From CAWHNT01 sp963830775 (GTDB taxonomy: Bacteria; Pseudomonadota; Alphaproteobacteria; Geminicoccales; Geminicoccaceae): DNA of 64,000 nt. Both the position numbers and the translations under genes were made by a program. Shown here one piece after another: positions 51,811 through 59,993 of the stretch; positions within the stretch are counted from its first letter, which is position 1; every line of letters starts with the position of its first letter. The stretch is taken from the NCBI GenBank assembly GCA_963830775.1, contig CAWHNT010000032.1:1-64000 (forward strand), read 5' to 3'. The notes under the pieces were generated by a model. It did no database searches and had not been told where the DNA came from. It saw only the letters and a program-made list of their open reading frames with translations.

Positions 51811-53000
51811 CGGGCTCGCCGCTTCGGCTGATCCAGGAATCTCGCTATGACGCCGATCAGGCCTATCTGTGGATCCTCAGCGATCGCTATGATCGAACTG
51901 GAATACATCTCCGGATTGCGCAATGCCGCGCCAGTGATGTCGAACGGGTTATGCGCGGCACCGAAGTCCGCGATCACGCCCGCCAACTTCTCCAGTGTTG
52001 CCGGAGCGAACTGTGGGAAGGCGATCCCCAGCTCCTCGCCGCGGTCGGCGCAGATTTCGCACGCGCCACCGGAAATCGAGACCAGCGAGAACCCCTTCTG
52101 TGCGCCGATGGGACCGACCGCAGCCAGCAGATCGGCCGTGATCACCAGATCTTCCATCGAGGTTACGCGCACGATGTTGTAGGCATCGCAGATCGCTTGA
52201 AATACCCGATCGTCACCGACCATGGCGCCGGTGTGAGCTTGTGCGACGGTTGCAGTTAGCTCGCCCGTGCCGACCTTCAGGATCACGATCGGCTTGCGAG
52301 CCACCGCAGCGACGCGAGCCGCGGCTGTGAAGCGCTCGGGATTGCGAATCGTTTCTGCAAATACCGCAATCGTGCGCGTCGCCTGGTCATCAACGAGAAA
52401 CTCGATCACATCGGCCAGGTCGATCATCGCCTCGTTGCCCATGGCGATCGAGTAGCTAAGGCTGACGCCTTGCTGATGCGCAAACGCGTAGATCATGGCC
52501 GCTGTCGCGCCGCTCTGGCTGACGAGCCCGACGCGTGGCCGTTCGATCAACGGCGTCCGGATGGGGATCGCGGACAGCGACACGCGATCGACGAAGTTGG
52601 AAAAGCCAAGACTGTTCGGTCCGAGCAATGTCAGGCCCAGGTCCTTCGCCCTGCCGAACACGCGAGCCTGTTCTGCGGCGCCCTCGGCGCCAAGTTCGGC
52701 GAATCCCGACGTGACTACAGCGCCGGTACGCACGCCGCCTGCCGCCATGTCCTCGATGGCATCGCGCAGGGCGGCGGCCGGAACGCAAACAAAAGCCGCA
52801 TCGACCGCGTCGAGCTCAGTGCAACTGCGTACAGTTTGCTGACCAAGCGCCGGCGTGCCTCGCAGGTTGACCAGGTGCGTCGGTCCCTGGAAGCCGATTG
52901 CCTGCAAGCTGCGCGCCACCAGGGCGCTCCACGGGTTCTTGTCGGACGCGCCGACGATGGCTACCGACCGGGGACGCAACAGCTTGCTGAGTGCCTGCAT
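51807..53000 (-). CDS. NDP-forming acyl-CoA synthetase, CoA-binding part
   Basis: 397 residues. LLRPRSVAIVGASDKNPWSA starts the CoA-binding domain; GLTLLGPNSLGFSN; PRVGLVSQSGATAAMIYAFA; AQAHTGAMVGDD contains the histidine expected to be phosphorylated. It overlaps the following ATP-grasp gene by ATGA. In most bacteria these are one protein of about 700 residues. It would make an acyl-CoA at the cost of ATP to ADP. First gene of the unit; a half-operator lies 16 nt upstream. Confidence 0.87.
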   Translation of the reverse strand: MQALSKLLRPRSVAIVGASDKNPWSALVARSLQAIGFQGPTHLVNLRGTPALGQQTVRSCTELDAVDAAFVCVPAAALRDAIEDMAAGGVRTGAVVTSGFAELGAEGAAEQARVFGRAKDLGLTLLGPNSLGFSNFVDRVSLSAIPIRTPLIERPRVGLVSQSGATAAMIYAFAHQQGVSLSYSIAMGNEAMIDLADVIEFLVDDQATRTIAVFAETIRNPERFTAAARVAAVARKPIVILKVGTGELTATVAQAHTGAMVGDDRVFQAICDAYNIVRVTSMEDLVITADLLAAVGPIGAQKGFSLVSISGGACEICADRGEELGIAFPQFAPATLEKLAGVIADFGAAHNPFDITGAALRNPEMYSSSIIAIAEDPQIGLIGVIARFLDQPKRRAR

Positions 53001-53191
53001 TCGTTACTACATAGGTAGATAAGGTAGATAAGTTTGATTAGTTTTATAGGTCAAAAATCAGCGAGAAGCAATTCCGGAGACAAACCGCCGAGGCGAGGCA
53101 AAATGACTTCGCCGATTTCGACGATGACGGGTGCGGTCCTGGATAGAACAGCAATGACGTCCTTTGTCGGCGTGGAAATAGGACGATGTGG
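53001..53191. promoter_or_regulatory. Promoter gap with tandem GGTAGATAAG and an operator half-site
   Basis: GGTAGATAAG is repeated head to tail at 53014-53033. Positions 53017-53034 read AGATAA-GGTAGA-TAAGTT, so only the right arm of the operator family is kept. The rest of the gap down to the SDR stop shows no gene. Confidence 0.35.
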
Positions 53192-53959
53192 TCAGGTCTG
53201 GATCATGCCGCCGTCTGCCACGATCAGCTGTCCCGTGACGAAACTCGAAGCATCGCTGGCGAGAAACCGGGCGAGGCCGGCAATCTCTTCGGGCGCGCCG
53301 ACTCGCTTCAGCGGCACGCGGCGAAGCATGGCCGCCCGCGCTTCCTTGGTCATTCCCGCCTGAAAGGAGGGCGTTTCGATGGGGCCGGGCAGGATCGCGT
53401 TCACGCGGATGCCATGCTTGCCGAGCTGCGCGGACAGGTTGATGGTCATCGCGTTCAGCCCGCCCTTGGCCGCGGAGTAGTGAAGGGATGGCACCGCGCG
53501 CACAGATGCCACGCTGGATATGCCGATCAGCGATCCGCCCAGTCCCGCCGCAATCAGCCGTCGCGCCACCGCGCGATACAGGTAGAAAGGCGCGTCGAGA
53601 TTGAGCGTCAGGGTGGCGCGCCACATCTCCGTCGTCATGTCGCACAGCGGCGCCGAGCCGCCGACGGTCCCGCCGGCATTCGCGACGCAGATGACAGGTT
53701 CGCCCAGCTGTGCTGCGACGGCGCCAACCAGACGGTCCGCCTCCTCCTCCACCGGCGCGTCATAGTCGAACGGGACGCCTCGACCGCCCGCGCCGACGAT
53801 CTCATCGGCTACGGTCCGGATCCCCTGACGGTTGCGTCCCGCGATCGCGACGATCGCTCCGGCAGCGGCGAGATCTTGCGCGATGGCGCGGCCGATGCCG
53901 CTATTGGCACCGGTGACGATGGCAACGCGCCCTTTCAGATCCTGCGTGACTTCGGTCAT
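53192..53959 (-). CDS. Short-chain dehydrogenase/reductase (intact)
   Basis: 255 residues. Cofactor motif VAIVTGANSGIGRAIAQDLA; CVANAGG (N-A-G-G); catalytic serine in GISSVASV and tyrosine/lysine in HYSAAKGGL; tail GIRVNAILPGPIETPSF; C-terminus VTGQLIVADGG. A classical FabG-like enzyme for alcohol/ketone interconversion. It lies 180 bp downstream of a P450 on the same strand. A possible half-operator lies in between. Confidence 0.93.
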   Translation of the reverse strand: MTEVTQDLKGRVAIVTGANSGIGRAIAQDLAAAGAIVAIAGRNRQGIRTVADEIVGAGGRGVPFDYDAPVEEEADRLVGAVAAQLGEPVICVANAGGTVGGSAPLCDMTTEMWRATLTLNLDAPFYLYRAVARRLIAAGLGGSLIGISSVASVRAVPSLHYSAAKGGLNAMTINLSAQLGKHGIRVNAILPGPIETPSFQAGMTKEARAAMLRRVPLKRVGAPEEIAGLARFLASDASSFVTGQLIVADGGMIQT

Positions 53960-54022
53960 GTACTTCTCATGTGATAGCGCCTGTGACTCGACCGGCGCGG
54001 GTTTCAGAACGCAATCTTCGTG

Positions 54023-54040
54023 AACTTAGTCATATCTTTT
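54023..54040. promoter_or_regulatory. Possible operator half-site upstream of SDR
   Basis: AACTTA-GTCATA-TCTTTT has one good arm (AACTTA, inverse of TAAGTT) and a degenerate second arm, 64 nt from the SDR start. Weak evidence, listed because of position and shared arm. Confidence 0.25.
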
Positions 54041-54139
54041 TCATGCGCCCGAAGCGTCATGGGCGCGGCGATCGCCAGCGTGTTGCCGCTGCGGACGCAT
54101 GGGTCATGAGAGCGGACGAAGTGGGTAGACGCGCCGGTA

Positions 54140-55345
54140 TCAACAGGCCACGCGCATGGGAACCCTGCGCAGCGCGTTGATGAAGATGCCGCGGGCACGC
54201 TCCGCCTTGCCGTCAAGCTCCAGGCGAAGACCTCGCTTGCGCATCTCGTCGAACAGGATCTCTCCCTCCAGCCGGGCGAGATGATTTCCCAGGCAGAAAT
54301 GCGGACCACCCGCACCGAATGCGGCATGACCACGCCGGCCGCGCGCGCCGATGAAGCGATGGGGTTCGTCGAACTGGCGAGGGTCGCGATTGGCGGCGGC
54401 GAACCACATGACGACGATGTCGCCTTTTGCAATCGTCTTCCCGTGCATCTCCAGATCCTGGGTGGCAGTTCTGGCCATGTGCATCACCGGGGAAATCATG
54501 CGCAGCAGCTCCTCGACGACATTGCCCAGCTCGTTTGCTGGCGCCTCTTCCACTTGGCGGCGCACATCCGCGTCGGTGGCCATCATCACGAGGCTCTGGG
54601 CGATAAGCGTATGCGTGGTCTCGAAGCCAGCGAGGACAAGCGCCATCACCATTTCGATGAATTCGGAATCCGTGATCGGCTCCCCGCCGAATTCCGCACT
54701 CAGCAGCTCGGTGGTCATATCGACGCCGGGCTCACGCTCTTTGATGGCGCGCAGCTCCCTTGCATATCGCTTGACGGTATGGACACCGGCCATCGCCTTC
54801 TCGATCCCGATCTCCGGATCGAGCCGGCCGAACACGTCCGTCGCCCAGCCGATGAGATTGTGACGGTCCTTGTCGGGCACACCCATGATGCTGCAGATCA
54901 CCTGACCGGGCAGTTCCGCAGCGATGGCGGGGATCATGTCGATGCGGTGTTGCTTCAGGACATTGTCGATGATCTGGACCGACAGTCCGCGAATCCAATC
55001 CTCGAAGCGCGCGACCACCGGCGGGGAAAAGGCCTTGACCGCGAAAGAACGCAAACGCGTGTGGCGCGGCGGATCGTTGTACATGATGTTGTCGCGCATC
55101 GCCTCCGCATGGACCGCCGTATTGGGAAACTGATGGCCGCGAGTGATGGTGAAACGTTCCTTGTCGGTGCCCACCACCCGCATGTCCGCAAAGCACGTCA
55201 GCGACCATACGGTCCCGCCGCCCATGGGATTAGGCTGACCATAGACGGGATCGTCCTCACGCAATTGATCGAAGATTCGATGCGGCGGCCCCTCAGCGAA
55301 CGTCTCGGCAGTGAGCAAATTGGGCGCGAACAGCGCAGTCGCCAT
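54140..55345 (-). CDS. Cytochrome P450 (intact)
   Basis: 401 residues. FPNTAVHAEAMRDNIMYNDP, then RHTRLRSFAVKAFSP; I-helix LVLAGFETTHTLIAQ; EELLRMISPV; heme loop FGAGGPHFCLGNHLARLEGE. ATG 55345 with GGAGAG five bases before is chosen over the in-frame ATG at 55372. A subfamily distinct from the other P450s here. It is divergent from the GntR regulator, which may control it. Confidence 0.93.
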   Translation of the reverse strand: MATALFAPNLLTAETFAEGPPHRIFDQLREDDPVYGQPNPMGGGTVWSLTCFADMRVVGTDKERFTITRGHQFPNTAVHAEAMRDNIMYNDPPRHTRLRSFAVKAFSPPVVARFEDWIRGLSVQIIDNVLKQHRIDMIPAIAAELPGQVICSIMGVPDKDRHNLIGWATDVFGRLDPEIGIEKAMAGVHTVKRYARELRAIKEREPGVDMTTELLSAEFGGEPITDSEFIEMVMALVLAGFETTHTLIAQSLVMMATDADVRRQVEEAPANELGNVVEELLRMISPVMHMARTATQDLEMHGKTIAKGDIVVMWFAAANRDPRQFDEPHRFIGARGRRGHAAFGAGGPHFCLGNHLARLEGEILFDEMRKRGLRLELDGKAERARGIFINALRRVPMRVAC

Positions 55346-55372
55346 GGGTCTCTCCAAGCTTTTTCCAAGCAC

Positions 55373-55504
55373 TCGAATCCGCCGCGCCCAGGCTTTCCCC
55401 GGCCGACAGATAAATTATAATACTCTTGAATGCGATAACCAACCGCAAATGACTTTCTGTGCGTCCACTGCGTGGTCGGGGCTTTCGCCTAAGATCAAGT
55501 CCCA
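55373..55504. promoter_or_regulatory. AT-rich divergent promoter between P450 and GntR gene
   Basis: TAAATTATAATACTCTTGA lies near 55411-55429 in an otherwise GC-rich setting. A similar string, TTAAATATACTACTGATC, lies at 56893-56910 before the lactonase-like gene. The two could be sites for the neighbouring GntR protein; the likeness is modest. Confidence 0.3.
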
Positions 55505-56746
55505 ATGAGCAAGATCAGAACTCGGGCATTGCCCCTCCGCCAGGTGATCGCTGAACGCAAAGCAAAGCTATCCGGCGTTCAAGCTTCTAGCAGCACCAAC
55601 AAATCGAAACTCGCCGAGCGCATCGCTCAGCAGATCGAAAGCCGGATCGTGGTCGAAGGTTGGCCGGTCGGGCATCCGCTCGGTAAGGAAGCCGACTGGA
55701 CTGAAGCCATGCAGGTCAGTCGATGGACTGTGCGCGAAGCGCTGGCGCTGCTCGAGCAGACCGGTGTCGTCGAGTCGCGCCGGGGACGCAGCGGCGGGCT
55801 GTTCGTCGCTGCCTCGATGCTCGATGCCGTACGCAACGGCCTGAGCAACTATCTCGAGTTCGTACGGATTCAGCCAGCCGACGTCCGTCAAGTGCGCCGG
55901 GCATTGGAACGCACCATGATCGAAGCGGCCAGTGCTCGTATCGACGACGCGGGACGCCAACGCATCGCCGGCCTGATCGAGACGGCGACACAGCCCATTG
56001 GACCCGCGTCACTGGAAGCGACGGCCGCCATTCGACAGGCGCTGCTCAAAGCGAGTGACAACCCGGCGCTGGAGCTTTTTCTCTCCGGGCTGAGCCAGGC
56101 AATGCTGCACGCGAGCTGGTATTCCTCGCTGGACGACCCATCCTTCGGCCGATTGATCGATGCCATGGTGCTCTCGACTTGCCGGACAGCCGAGGCCGTC
56201 ATTCAGGGAAAACCAGGCATCGCACTGGATGCCGAGGATCAATTTCTTTCCTATTTCGAGCGCCTCTACGGTGCTTCCGCACTGTCGGCGCACACGCTGA
56301 GCCGACCCAGGTCAGTCGAACGCGCCGACCGGCTGTTTCCGGCGGGACGTCCTGCAAAAAAGCCCGAGCAGCTTGCCCGCAATATCAGGCTGCTCATCAT
56401 TGAATCCGGCTGGCCAGTCGGCAGGAGCCTCGGATCCGAAGCGGACCTGATGGCACGTTACGGCGTGGGACGTGCAGTCTTGCGTGAAGCGATACGCTCG
56501 CTGGAGCGCCTGGGCGTCGTTGCAATGGGTCGGGGCGGCCGCAGCGGGCTGCGCGTGATTTCACCAGACCCTGTGCAGATAGTCGCTGCGTGTCAGCGCT
56601 ACCTCCGCCGCAGCGGAATGACCGCGCAGCATGCTGAGATGGCGCGCAGCGCACTGCGTTCAGCCGTCAGCCGCCCGACTGACGGACAGCGCGAAACAGC
56701 ACCGGCAAACCAGCTGGCGGATCTCTTCCTTCAGATCCTCAACTGA
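55505..56746 (+). CDS. GntR-family regulator with two wHTH domains
   Basis: 413 residues. First GntR winged helix at about 34-103 (KLAERIAQQIESRIVVEGWP, then VSRWTVREALALLEQTGVVE); a helical FCD-like middle at about 115-265; second GntR winged helix at about 285-353 (QLARNIRLLIIESGWPVGRS, then VGRAVLREAIRSLERLGVVA). Both copies carry the same ESGWPVG/EGWPVG turn and LGxEAD entry. A normal FadR-type regulator has one DNA-binding domain and about 240 residues, so this looks like an internal duplication. It probably senses a catabolic acid. Neighbours are a divergent P450 and a downstream lactonase-like gene. Confidence 0.88.
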   Translation: MSKIRTRALPLRQVIAERKAKLSGVQASSSTNKSKLAERIAQQIESRIVVEGWPVGHPLGKEADWTEAMQVSRWTVREALALLEQTGVVESRRGRSGGLFVAASMLDAVRNGLSNYLEFVRIQPADVRQVRRALERTMIEAASARIDDAGRQRIAGLIETATQPIGPASLEATAAIRQALLKASDNPALELFLSGLSQAMLHASWYSSLDDPSFGRLIDAMVLSTCRTAEAVIQGKPGIALDAEDQFLSYFERLYGASALSAHTLSRPRSVERADRLFPAGRPAKKPEQLARNIRLLIIESGWPVGRSLGSEADLMARYGVGRAVLREAIRSLERLGVVAMGRGGRSGLRVISPDPVQIVAACQRYLRRSGMTAQHAEMARSALRSAVSRPTDGQRETAPANQLADLFLQILN

Positions 56747-56931
56747 TCTACGGAAAGCGTGTGATGCGCGCGTCTCCGTGCCGCTCTTCGTGGCCTGTGG
56801 ATCCCTGGTGAGGCCAGAAGGTCATTAATTGCCCCGGCCGAACAATCCCGCACAAGGATTCGAGTAACGACACCTTTGCCTGTAGCCTCGATTTAAATAT
56901 ACTACTGATCAATCAAACCAGGAGAGCGCCC
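56747..56931. promoter_or_regulatory. Promoter region of the lactonase-led unit
   Basis: A 185-bp gap with AT-rich TTTAAATATACTACTGATCAA near 56892-56912 and GGAG just before the next ATG. No gene or hairpin is obvious. Confidence 0.3.
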
Positions 56932-57675
56932 ATGGTGCGACTTTTTGCATCCACCTGCGGGTGGTTCCAGGCGCCCGTGGGCTTCTTCTTGGAGGGCGGC
57001 GAAAACGTAGTCATCCGCTCGCCTGTGCCGGCGTACCTGATCGAGCATCCCAAAGGACTGGCGCTGTTCGACACGGGGCTGGGACGTCGCTTCATCCGCG
57101 CGGCGGACGAGCGCTTACAGCCCGGCGCGACGGGGTATGAATTCGATGAAAGCGCGGATATCGCCGCACGGTTGTCGAGCATCGGCACCGACCCACGCCA
57201 TGTCCGCTGGATCGTGAACTCTCATTTCCACGCCGATCACTGCGGGGGCAATGCTTCGATCCCAAATGCAACGATCGTCGTACAGCGCCGCGAACGTCAG
57301 GCTGCGCGGACCGCTGACAGCAAGCTCTACAACAAGGACGATTTCGAGCTTGGCCATCCCGTATTGGAGATCGACGGCGAACATGACCTCTATGGCGACG
57401 GCTCGGTGACGATCTTTCCAACCTACGGCCACACGCCGGGGCACCAATCGGTTCGCGTCAAGCTGCCCAAGGGAGATGTCGTTCTAACAGCCGATTGCTG
57501 CTACTTGAAACGATCTCTCGACGAGCTGCGCCCGCCGCCAGACAACGCCGATCGCGAACTCAGTCTCGCCACGCTGCGCAGGCTTCGAGACTTGCAGTCC
57601 CAGGGCGCGCGGATTTTCTTCGGGCACGACGGCCAATTCTGGCAGTCGGTTCCACAGGGCCTGCCCATCCTTTAG
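56932..57675 (+). CDS. Metallo-beta-lactamase-fold hydrolase, AHL-lactonase-like
   Basis: 247 residues. Metal ligands in NSHFHADHCGG (His98, His100, Asp102, His103), GHTPGHQ, TADCCY and the end FFGHDGQFW. This set is typical of N-acyl-homoserine lactone lactonases and relatives that open other lactones. In a catabolic setting, opening a ring lactone made by a Baeyer-Villiger step is as likely as quorum quenching. Intact, GGAG before the ATG. The following SDR starts 61 bp later. Confidence 0.85.
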   Translation: MVRLFASTCGWFQAPVGFFLEGGENVVIRSPVPAYLIEHPKGLALFDTGLGRRFIRAADERLQPGATGYEFDESADIAARLSSIGTDPRHVRWIVNSHFHADHCGGNASIPNATIVVQRRERQAARTADSKLYNKDDFELGHPVLEIDGEHDLYGDGSVTIFPTYGHTPGHQSVRVKLPKGDVVLTADCCYLKRSLDELRPPPDNADRELSLATLRRLRDLQSQGARIFFGHDGQFWQSVPQGLPIL

Positions 57676-57736
57676 GCAACGCAGTGTTCACAGTGCCGCG
57701 CCAGCGGTCTTCAACCATCTATTGGAGCGAGAAGCT

Positions 57737-58585
57737 ATGGCTCGAATCGAACAAGGCGTCGCCGTCATCACCGGCGGGGCCAGCGGTATCGGCAGATCGC
57801 TGGCCCGGGTGCTAGCGCAGCGCGGTGTCAACGTCGCGGTTGCGGACGTTGACATGAAACAAGCCGAAGCCGCGGTCAAGGAGCTTGGCTCCAATGCTCG
57901 CGCCTTTCGTTGCGACGTCACGGAGCGAAGCCAACTCCAGGATTTCTCCAAGGCAGTCACCGCCGAGTGGGGCTCAGTGAATTACGTGTTCGCCAATGCG
58001 GGCGTGGCGATCGCCGGCGATATCCTCTCGACCGAAGTGCGCGAGTTCGACTGGTTGTTCGACGTCAACGTGCGCGGCGTATTTTCGACGATGCAGATAT
58101 TCGTCCCCTTGCTGATTCAAGCTGCGTCAACAGGGTCGGCAGCTCATTTCGTCGTCACCGGTTCGGAGAATTCGCTCGGTGTGCCGCCGGCCGGTGCGAC
58201 GAGCGTTTACACCGCAACCAAGCACGCAGTGTTGGCGCTGGCCGATACATTACGCCGCGATCTCGTCGGGACCGGCGTCGGCGTTTCGATCTTTTGTCCT
58301 GGCGTGGTCGACACGCAACTCTTCGACGCGCGGCGAACACGCCAGGATCGCTACGGAGGTCACGCTGCCATACCGCCCGAGTTTGTCGAACGTGCGAGCA
58401 AGGCCGTGGCGCAGGGACAGAAACCGGACATGACCGCGGCGCTGTGTCTGGACGGTGTGAGCCGCGGAGACTTCATGATCATCACCGACCCGAAGATTCG
58501 TAGCTTCGTGACGAAGCGGCACCGGGAAATCGAAGCCGCGCTGGATCGTGTGGATACCACGCTCGCGGCGAGGGAGAACGCCTGA
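57737..58585 (+). CDS. Short-chain dehydrogenase/reductase (intact)
   Basis: 282 residues. VAVITGGASGIGRSLARVLA; FANAGVAIAG; serine in VTGSENSLG and tyrosine in YTATKHAVL; a long C-terminal extension after GVVDTQLFDAR. ATG 57737 follows GAGCGAGAAG. The stop shares one base with the next ATG (TGATG), so it is coupled to the AKR gene. Confidence 0.92.
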   Translation: MARIEQGVAVITGGASGIGRSLARVLAQRGVNVAVADVDMKQAEAAVKELGSNARAFRCDVTERSQLQDFSKAVTAEWGSVNYVFANAGVAIAGDILSTEVREFDWLFDVNVRGVFSTMQIFVPLLIQAASTGSAAHFVVTGSENSLGVPPAGATSVYTATKHAVLALADTLRRDLVGTGVGVSIFCPGVVDTQLFDARRTRQDRYGGHAAIPPEFVERASKAVAQGQKPDMTAALCLDGVSRGDFMIITDPKIRSFVTKRHREIEAALDRVDTTLAARENA

Positions 58586-59565
58586 TGAACTACACGCGAC
58601 TGGGAAACAGCGGCCTGAAGGTCTCCCGTCTTTGCCTCGGCTGCATGAGTTACGGCAAGGGCAAGCAACATGCGGACTGGTCGCTCGATGAGGAGCAGAG
58701 CCTGCCCTTCTTCAAGCGGGCGCTCGAGCTCGGCATCAATTTCTTCGACACGGCCGACGCCTATTCCGAGAACGCAAGCGAACGCGTCGTGGGCAGAGCC
58801 ATCCGCGAGTTCATGCGACGCGAGGAGGTGGTGATTGCGACCAAGTTCTTCGGGCCAATGGGTAAGGGACAGAACGAACGGGGCGCGTCACGCAAGCACA
58901 TCATGTCCGCCATCGACGCCAGCCTCGAGCGTCTCGGTACCGACTACATCGATCTCTACCAACTGCATCGCTGGGACTACGAAACGCCTTTCGAAGAGAC
59001 CGCGCAAGCGCTCGACGATCTCGTTCGCGCAGGAAAAGTGCTGTATGTCGGCGCATCGTCGATGTACGCGTGGCAGTTTTGTAAGGCTTTGCACATTCAG
59101 GAGCGCGATGGATGGGTGAAGTTCGTGTCGATGCAGCCGCAGTACAACCTCGTATACCGCGAGGAGGAGCGTGAAATGCTGCCGCTGTGCCAGGAGTTCG
59201 GCATCGGAGTGATCCCGTGGTCGCCGCTCGCTCGCGGCTTCCTGGCCGGCAACCGTTCCAAGGAGGGCGGTGAAACCTCACGCGCCAAATCCGACGCGTT
59301 CGCGCGCAAGTTGTATTTCCGCGATGACGACTTCGTCGTGCAGCAGCGCCTGCAAGAAGTCGCCGACGCGAAAGGCGTTCCTGCGATGCAGGTGGCGCTG
59401 GCCTGGGTTGCATCGAAGTCGGTGGTGACCGCACCGATTGTCGGTGCGACCAAACTGATCCAGCTCGAGCAGGCCGTTGAGGCGCTCTCGGTAACACTCG
59501 ACGCAGCGGAAATCAGCGCGCTCGAGGAACCCTACAAACCTCACCCCGTACTTGGACACAGCTGA
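58585..59565 (+). CDS. Aldo/keto reductase
   Basis: 326 residues. Asp55 and Tyr60 in FDTADAYSENAS, Lys87 in VIATKFFGP, His in YQLHRWDY; IPWSPLARGFLAGNRS and the NADPH-binding tail SVVTAPIVGATKLIQLEQA. Intact. Closely similar in design to the AKR at 35.7 kb. Part of the coupled operon 57.7-63.9 kb. Confidence 0.93.
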   Translation: MNYTRLGNSGLKVSRLCLGCMSYGKGKQHADWSLDEEQSLPFFKRALELGINFFDTADAYSENASERVVGRAIREFMRREEVVIATKFFGPMGKGQNERGASRKHIMSAIDASLERLGTDYIDLYQLHRWDYETPFEETAQALDDLVRAGKVLYVGASSMYAWQFCKALHIQERDGWVKFVSMQPQYNLVYREEEREMLPLCQEFGIGVIPWSPLARGFLAGNRSKEGGETSRAKSDAFARKLYFRDDDFVVQQRLQEVADAKGVPAMQVALAWVASKSVVTAPIVGATKLIQLEQAVEALSVTLDAAEISALEEPYKPHPVLGHS

Positions 59566-59584
59566 AAGCAGCTGGGAGCGCTCG

Positions 59585-59911
59585 ATGCCCAAACTCATCA
59601 TGTTCATCAAACGGAAGCCGGGGCTCAGCTTCGACGATTTCCGTTCGCACTACGAGCAGGTGCACGCACCGCTCGCGAAGTCGCTGCTCGTGCACCTGAG
59701 TGACTACGCGCGGAATTTTCTTCGGCCGTTTGCTGGGCAACCGGAGCCGCCTTATGACTGCATCACCGAACTGTGGTTCGCCGATCAAGCTGCTTTGCAG
59801 GCGACCGTGGCGTTTGGTCGAACAGAAGAAGCTCAAGCGCTGGCACGCGACGAAGAGACGTTCGTCGATCGGGCTGCAACTCGCGTCTTCCTGGCCGAGG
59901 AAGTGCGATAG
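59585..59911 (+). CDS. EthD-domain protein, first copy
   Basis: 108 residues. PKLIMFIKRKPGLSFDDFRS, HYEQVHAPLAKSLL, YDCITELWFADQAAL: the dimeric ferredoxin-like EthD fold. EthD proteins accompany P450 or monooxygenase systems in ether and aromatic catabolism with unclear chemistry. GGGAGC precedes the ATG at 59585. A very similar second copy lies at 61265, on the other side of the hydrolase gene. Confidence 0.9.
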   Translation: MPKLIMFIKRKPGLSFDDFRSHYEQVHAPLAKSLLVHLSDYARNFLRPFAGQPEPPYDCITELWFADQAALQATVAFGRTEEAQALARDEETFVDRAATRVFLAEEVR

Positions 59912-59993
59912 AACCTTTCGTGAGATCAGCGTGCATCGATCGTCCTTGGGGCAAGTCGACGCCGCGAGCAATGCGACGACAGCGGGGGAGAAA

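Noticed and set aside
54281..55420. 379-codon open frame opposite the P450 at 54-55 kb
   Set aside because: Antisense shadow; the minus strand holds heme-loop and I-helix motifs.
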